DNA from: Acidimicrobiia bacterium
GTDB lineage: Bacteria > Actinomycetota > Acidimicrobiia > Spongiisociales > ZC4RG35
DNA: 7,690 bases
Assembly (NCBI GenBank): GCA_030623125.1
Contig: JAUXMQ010000043.1
Span: 1-7,690, forward strand
Reading direction: 5' to 3'
Numbering within the stretch: the stretch's first letter is position 1; each line of letters starts with the position of its first letter. Made by a program: the position numbers and the translations under genes. Under the pieces are notes generated by a model. That model ran no database searches and was not told the DNA's origin. It saw only the letters and a list, made by a program, of their open reading frames with translations. Of this stretch, positions 4,814-7,690 are shown one piece after another.

Positions 4814-6742
4814 GTGCCCCATTTTCACCCTGACGGCAATGAGCCGTCGTCATTCACGAAAGCCTTCCAAGCCATTCAGCGCGAAACTTTACCCTTTGAT
4901 GACGAACGGGATTTCGAGGAACAGCACCGAGGATTCATAGCCAAGCCGGATTACACCCAAATCATGTCTGATGCCGGCAACGTCGCCTGGGACATGGGGC
5001 GGTACGACTTCCTGATGCACGGCGAGGACTTCGACAGCATTCACCCCTCTTTGCAGCGTCAGGCGATCCTCAATATGAATTACGGCCTCTATGAGGTGAT
5101 GCCCGGGATCTGGCAGGTCCGTGGTTTTGACCTCTCCAACGTGACCTTCATCGAAGGTGAGACGGGGTGGGTTGTCTTCGACACTGCCACCGCCGTGGAG
5201 ACCGCTCGCGCCGCTTTGGCGTTCATCAACTCCCAACTGGGGGAGCGGCCCGTCGCCGCAGTTGTCCACTCCCACTCCCATGCCGACCATTTCGGTGGTG
5301 TGCGAGGCGTGGTAGACGAGACCGACGTGCGTTCGGGGAGGGTCCCCATCATCGTCCCCGATGGCTTCATGGAGCACGCCGTCGCTGAAAACGTCTACGC
5401 CGGCAACGCGATGAATCGTCGTCTGTTCTTTCAGTATGGAGTCCTGACCCCGGCTAACCCATACGGTCACGTCGATCAGTCAATTGGCAAGAATGTGGCC
5501 GCCGGAACGATGAGCCTCATCGCTCCCACGGTGATCGTGACCGAGGACGTCGAAGAACATGTCGTCGACGGTGTCCGCATGGTGTTTCACAGCACACCGG
5601 GGACCGAGGCTCCGGCCGAGATGAACACCTACTTCCCCGATCTCAAGGCCTTCTGGGCGGCGGAGAATGTCACCGCCACGATCCACAACATCTATACGCT
5701 CCGCGGTGCCCTGGTTCGGGACGCCTTGCTGTGGTCGAAGAAGATCGGGGAGGCGTTGTATCTCTTTGGCCAGGAGGCGGAAGTCATGTTCGCCTCACAC
5801 AACTGGCCGCGATGGGGTAACGAGCGGATCCAGGAGGTGTTGCGCGCTCAGCGTGATGCTTACGCCCATCTCAACAACGGTGTGCTCCATCTGGCCAACC
5901 AGGGGGTGACCGTCAACGAGATCCATAACATCTACCAACCGCCACTCTCCCTTCGCAAGCAGTGGGTCGCCAGGAGCTATCACGGATCCGTCGAGCACAA
6001 CAGTCGGGCGGTTGTCAATCGTTATCTCGGGTATTGGGATGGAAACCCGGCGAGTCTGATACCTCTCTCCCCGGCGGACTCGGCTCCTCTCTACGTCGAG
6101 ATGATGGGCGGAGCAGGGCCCATCCTTGCTAGAGGGAAAGAGCTCTACGAAGAAGGTCGCTATCGCGAGGCGCAGGAGATCGTCAACAAACTCGTCTACG
6201 CCGAGCCGGAGAGCACTCAGGCAAAGGACCTTCTGGCCGATATCTTTGAGCAAATCGGCTATCAGCAGGAGAGCCCCAGCGTCAGGAATAGCTTCCTCAG
6301 CGCCGCATTCGAATTGCGATCGGGGATCCCCAAGGGGGTGTCACCGTCGACCGGCTCCGATGTTCTTCGTGCGCTGACAACGGAGATGTTCTTTGACTAT
6401 CTGGCGATTCGCTTGGACAGCTCTCGAGTCGAGGATGTCGAGTTCGTGGCCAACGTCGAGCATCCCGACACCGGCGAGAAACTCGTCATCGAGCTTTCCA
6501 ACGGCACCCTGACCACTCAGGTCGGGTTTGCAGCGTCTGACCCAACCTTCGCGGTGACGATTAATCGGACGGACTTCGAAGGTGTGATCGTGGGGACCTC
6601 GACCCTCAACGAGCTGATCGCGGCGGGGAAGGGCTCTGTCGACGGAGACGCCAGCGGGTTGCATGCCCTTTTCGGCGCACTCATCGACTTCGACCTTCTT
6701 TTTGAGATGATGCCGGGAACCCTTGCGACGGGGCAAGAGTGA
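4814..6742 (+). CDS. SdsA1/BDS1-type alkyl sulfatase (metallo-beta-lactamase fold, type III sulfatase)
   Basis: The 642-residue protein matches the SDS-hydrolase family (Pseudomonas SdsA1, E. coli YjcS, yeast BDS1), zinc enzymes that hydrolyse alkyl sulfate esters to an alcohol and sulfate. The metallo-beta-lactamase domain spans about 90-340: HSHADH at 154-159 supplies His154, His156, Asp158 and His159; TEAPAEM at 264-270 and AAEN at 282-285 supply the conserved Glu residues; ASHNWPRWG at 327-335 supplies His329. The helical dimerisation domain follows (about 340-500, with SLRKQWVARSYHGSVEHN near 379-396 and a TPR-like EEGRYREAQEIVNKLVYAEP near 446-465). A C-terminal SCP2-like domain runs from about 515 to 640 (VEHPDTGEKLVIELSNGTL). 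SdsA1 is secreted, but here the N-terminus (MPHFHPDGNEPSSFTKAF) is hydrophilic with no signal peptide, so a cytoplasmic enzyme is likely. GTG 4814 has AAGGAG. The stop overlaps the transporter start, so the two are probably co-translated. The exact substrate is unknown. Confidence 0.93.
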   Translation: MPHFHPDGNEPSSFTKAFQAIQRETLPFDDERDFEEQHRGFIAKPDYTQIMSDAGNVAWDMGRYDFLMHGEDFDSIHPSLQRQAILNMNYGLYEVMPGIWQVRGFDLSNVTFIEGETGWVVFDTATAVETARAALAFINSQLGERPVAAVVHSHSHADHFGGVRGVVDETDVRSGRVPIIVPDGFMEHAVAENVYAGNAMNRRLFFQYGVLTPANPYGHVDQSIGKNVAAGTMSLIAPTVIVTEDVEEHVVDGVRMVFHSTPGTEAPAEMNTYFPDLKAFWAAENVTATIHNIYTLRGALVRDALLWSKKIGEALYLFGQEAEVMFASHNWPRWGNERIQEVLRAQRDAYAHLNNGVLHLANQGVTVNEIHNIYQPPLSLRKQWVARSYHGSVEHNSRAVVNRYLGYWDGNPASLIPLSPADSAPLYVEMMGGAGPILARGKELYEEGRYREAQEIVNKLVYAEPESTQAKDLLADIFEQIGYQQESPSVRNSFLSAAFELRSGIPKGVSPSTGSDVLRALTTEMFFDYLAIRLDSSRVEDVEFVANVEHPDTGEKLVIELSNGTLTTQVGFAASDPTFAVTINRTDFEGVIVGTSTLNELIAAGKGSVDGDASGLHALFGALIDFDLLFEMMPGTLATGQE

Positions 6743-7602
6743 TGACTGAGACACTGGCGACCATCGCCAATCTGGCGATCGTGACTTTCGTCCTTGCCTC
6801 GATGGTGTCGATGGGGCTCTCTCTCACGACGACCCAGGTGATCGAGCCTCTCAAGAACCCGGGATTGGTTGCACAGGCCCTGATAGCGAACTTCGTTCTG
6901 GCGCCACTTGCCGCCTGGGGAATCGCAGAGTTGGTGGGGCTGAGCGATTCGACTGCGTTGGGACTGATCCTCATCGGAAGCGCCGCAGGCGCCCCTTTTC
7001 TTCCCAAGCTTGCGCAGATGGCGAAGGGAGACGTTGCTTACTCGGTCGGTCTGATGACTCTCCTCATGGTGGTGACTGTCGCATTCATCCCTCTGGTCCT
7101 GGGCACCCTGATCGACTCGGTCGAGGTGAGTGCCTGGGAGATAGCAAAGCCGCTGCTCCTCGGGATGCTGTTGCCGCTCGGTCTGGCCCTGTTGGTGCGA
7201 GCCAGATACGACGATGCCAAGAACGTGGCGCCGGCCCTCAATCAGGTATCGACGATGGCTCTGATGCTGGGTGGGGTCATCGCCCTTGTGCTCGTTCTTC
7301 CGACGATGATCGACTCCTTCGGAACGGGCGCGTATATCGCTTTGATCCTCTTTCTGGTCGCCACCCTGGCTGCGGGATATCTCCTTGGAGGGAAAGACCG
7401 CGCCACCAGGGTCGTTTCGGGACTGGGCACGGCCCAGCGAAACCTCTCGGCTGCCCTCCTCATTGCCACCACGAGTTTCGCCAGCGACGGAGAGGTTTTC
7501 GTCATGGTCATGTTGGCGTCTGTGGTGATGCTGGTGGTTCTGTTACCGCTAGCCGCCGAGCTTGGCCGGCAGGCCGGCGATGAGTCAGGCGGACACTTGT
7601 AG
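6742..7602 (+). CDS. BASS-family (bile acid:sodium symporter-like) membrane transporter
   Basis: The 286-residue product is almost wholly hydrophobic, with about nine membrane segments (roughly 7-29, 42-63, 71-90, 101-122, 133-152, 168-188, 194-214, 224-244, 250-273). Family marks are SMGLSL at 23-28, NFVLAPLAAWGIA at 50-62, KGDVAYSVGL at 95-104 and GLGTAQRNLSAALLIA at 227-242, which corresponds to the GxRN segment of BASS proteins. Characterised members carry organic anions such as bile acids, sulfated steroids or keto acids, usually with sodium. The usual GG-x-ASN type motif of the fourth helix is replaced here by AAGAPFLPK at 81-89, so the substrate may differ. The start is ATG 6742, whose A is the last base of the sulfatase stop (TGATG); GTG 6739, one codon earlier, would give a GTGA overlap. 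GGGG at 6730-6733 can act as a weak Shine-Dalgarno. The tight coupling suggests that it handles the substrate or product of the sulfatase. Confidence 0.85.
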   Translation: MTETLATIANLAIVTFVLASMVSMGLSLTTTQVIEPLKNPGLVAQALIANFVLAPLAAWGIAELVGLSDSTALGLILIGSAAGAPFLPKLAQMAKGDVAYSVGLMTLLMVVTVAFIPLVLGTLIDSVEVSAWEIAKPLLLGMLLPLGLALLVRARYDDAKNVAPALNQVSTMALMLGGVIALVLVLPTMIDSFGTGAYIALILFLVATLAAGYLLGGKDRATRVVSGLGTAQRNLSAALLIATTSFASDGEVFVMVMLASVVMLVVLLPLAAELGRQAGDESGGHL

Positions 7603-7616
7603 CATCGCCGGTTCGG

Positions 7617-7690
7617 ATGACCGCACCTCTCTCACCTCTCCTTGCCAGTTGGCGTTCTGCGCCCCTGCCCGATCTCGACTCCGTCTGGTC
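7617..7690 (+). CDS. Start of a possible next gene, cut by the window edge
   Basis: An ATG at 7617 opens a frame with no stop to the window end, giving 24 residues beginning MTAPLSPLLASWRS. It lies 14 bases after the transporter stop on the same strand, in line with the tight packing of the other genes. No clear Shine-Dalgarno is seen (only CCGG/TCGG upstream). In many actinobacteria mfd (transcription-repair coupling factor) lies near rplY-pth, and a short N-terminus of this type would not be out of place there, but 24 residues cannot identify it. Confidence 0.4.
   Translation, partial: MTAPLSPLLASWRSAPLPDLDSVW

Noticed and set aside
7603..7616. Terminator after the transporter gene
   Set aside because: There is no hairpin followed by a T-run in the 14 bases before the next possible start.

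Overview
The window looks like chromosome from a fairly GC-rich, high-GC Gram-positive-type bacterium, most likely an uncultured actinobacterium (an Acidimicrobiia-like lineage is a guess). The pointers are the rplY-pth pair, a CTC-type L25 with a long Glu/Ala/Gly tail, frequent GTG starts, and a glycerol kinase carrying the APxWRPDARG form of the motif that I remember from mycobacterial enzymes. Every supported gene is on the + strand and gaps are very short, so this reads as one long operon or two to three overlapping transcription units. I saw no RNA gene, mobile element or CRISPR array, and no gene-free stretch over 100 bases.

Layout: (1) 2-385, the 3' part of an alpha/beta hydrolase cut by the window edge. 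(2) 423-1695, a translation pair: ribosomal protein L25/CTC and peptidyl-tRNA hydrolase. (3) 1688-3801, a glycerol-3-phosphate branch: glycerol kinase, which overlaps pth by 8 bases, then a PgsA-type CDP-alcohol phosphatidyltransferase, which could use the product of that kinase. (4) 3798-7602, an accessory-looking group: an extended SDR oxidoreductase/epimerase, an SdsA1/BDS1-type alkyl sulfatase and a BASS-family (bile acid:sodium symporter-like) membrane transporter. (5) 7617 to the end, the first codons of a possible next gene.

The most interesting reading is that region 4 forms an organosulfate-use module: the transporter takes up a sulfated organic anion, the sulfatase (which has no visible signal peptide, unlike the secreted model enzyme) removes sulfate in the cytoplasm, and the SDR oxidises or remodels the released alcohol. 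This is inference from family and gene order. The clearest anomaly seen directly is that pgsA has no ATG, GTG or TTG upstream of its conserved N-terminal PNAL segment, while a strong AGGAGG lies four bases before an in-frame ATC.
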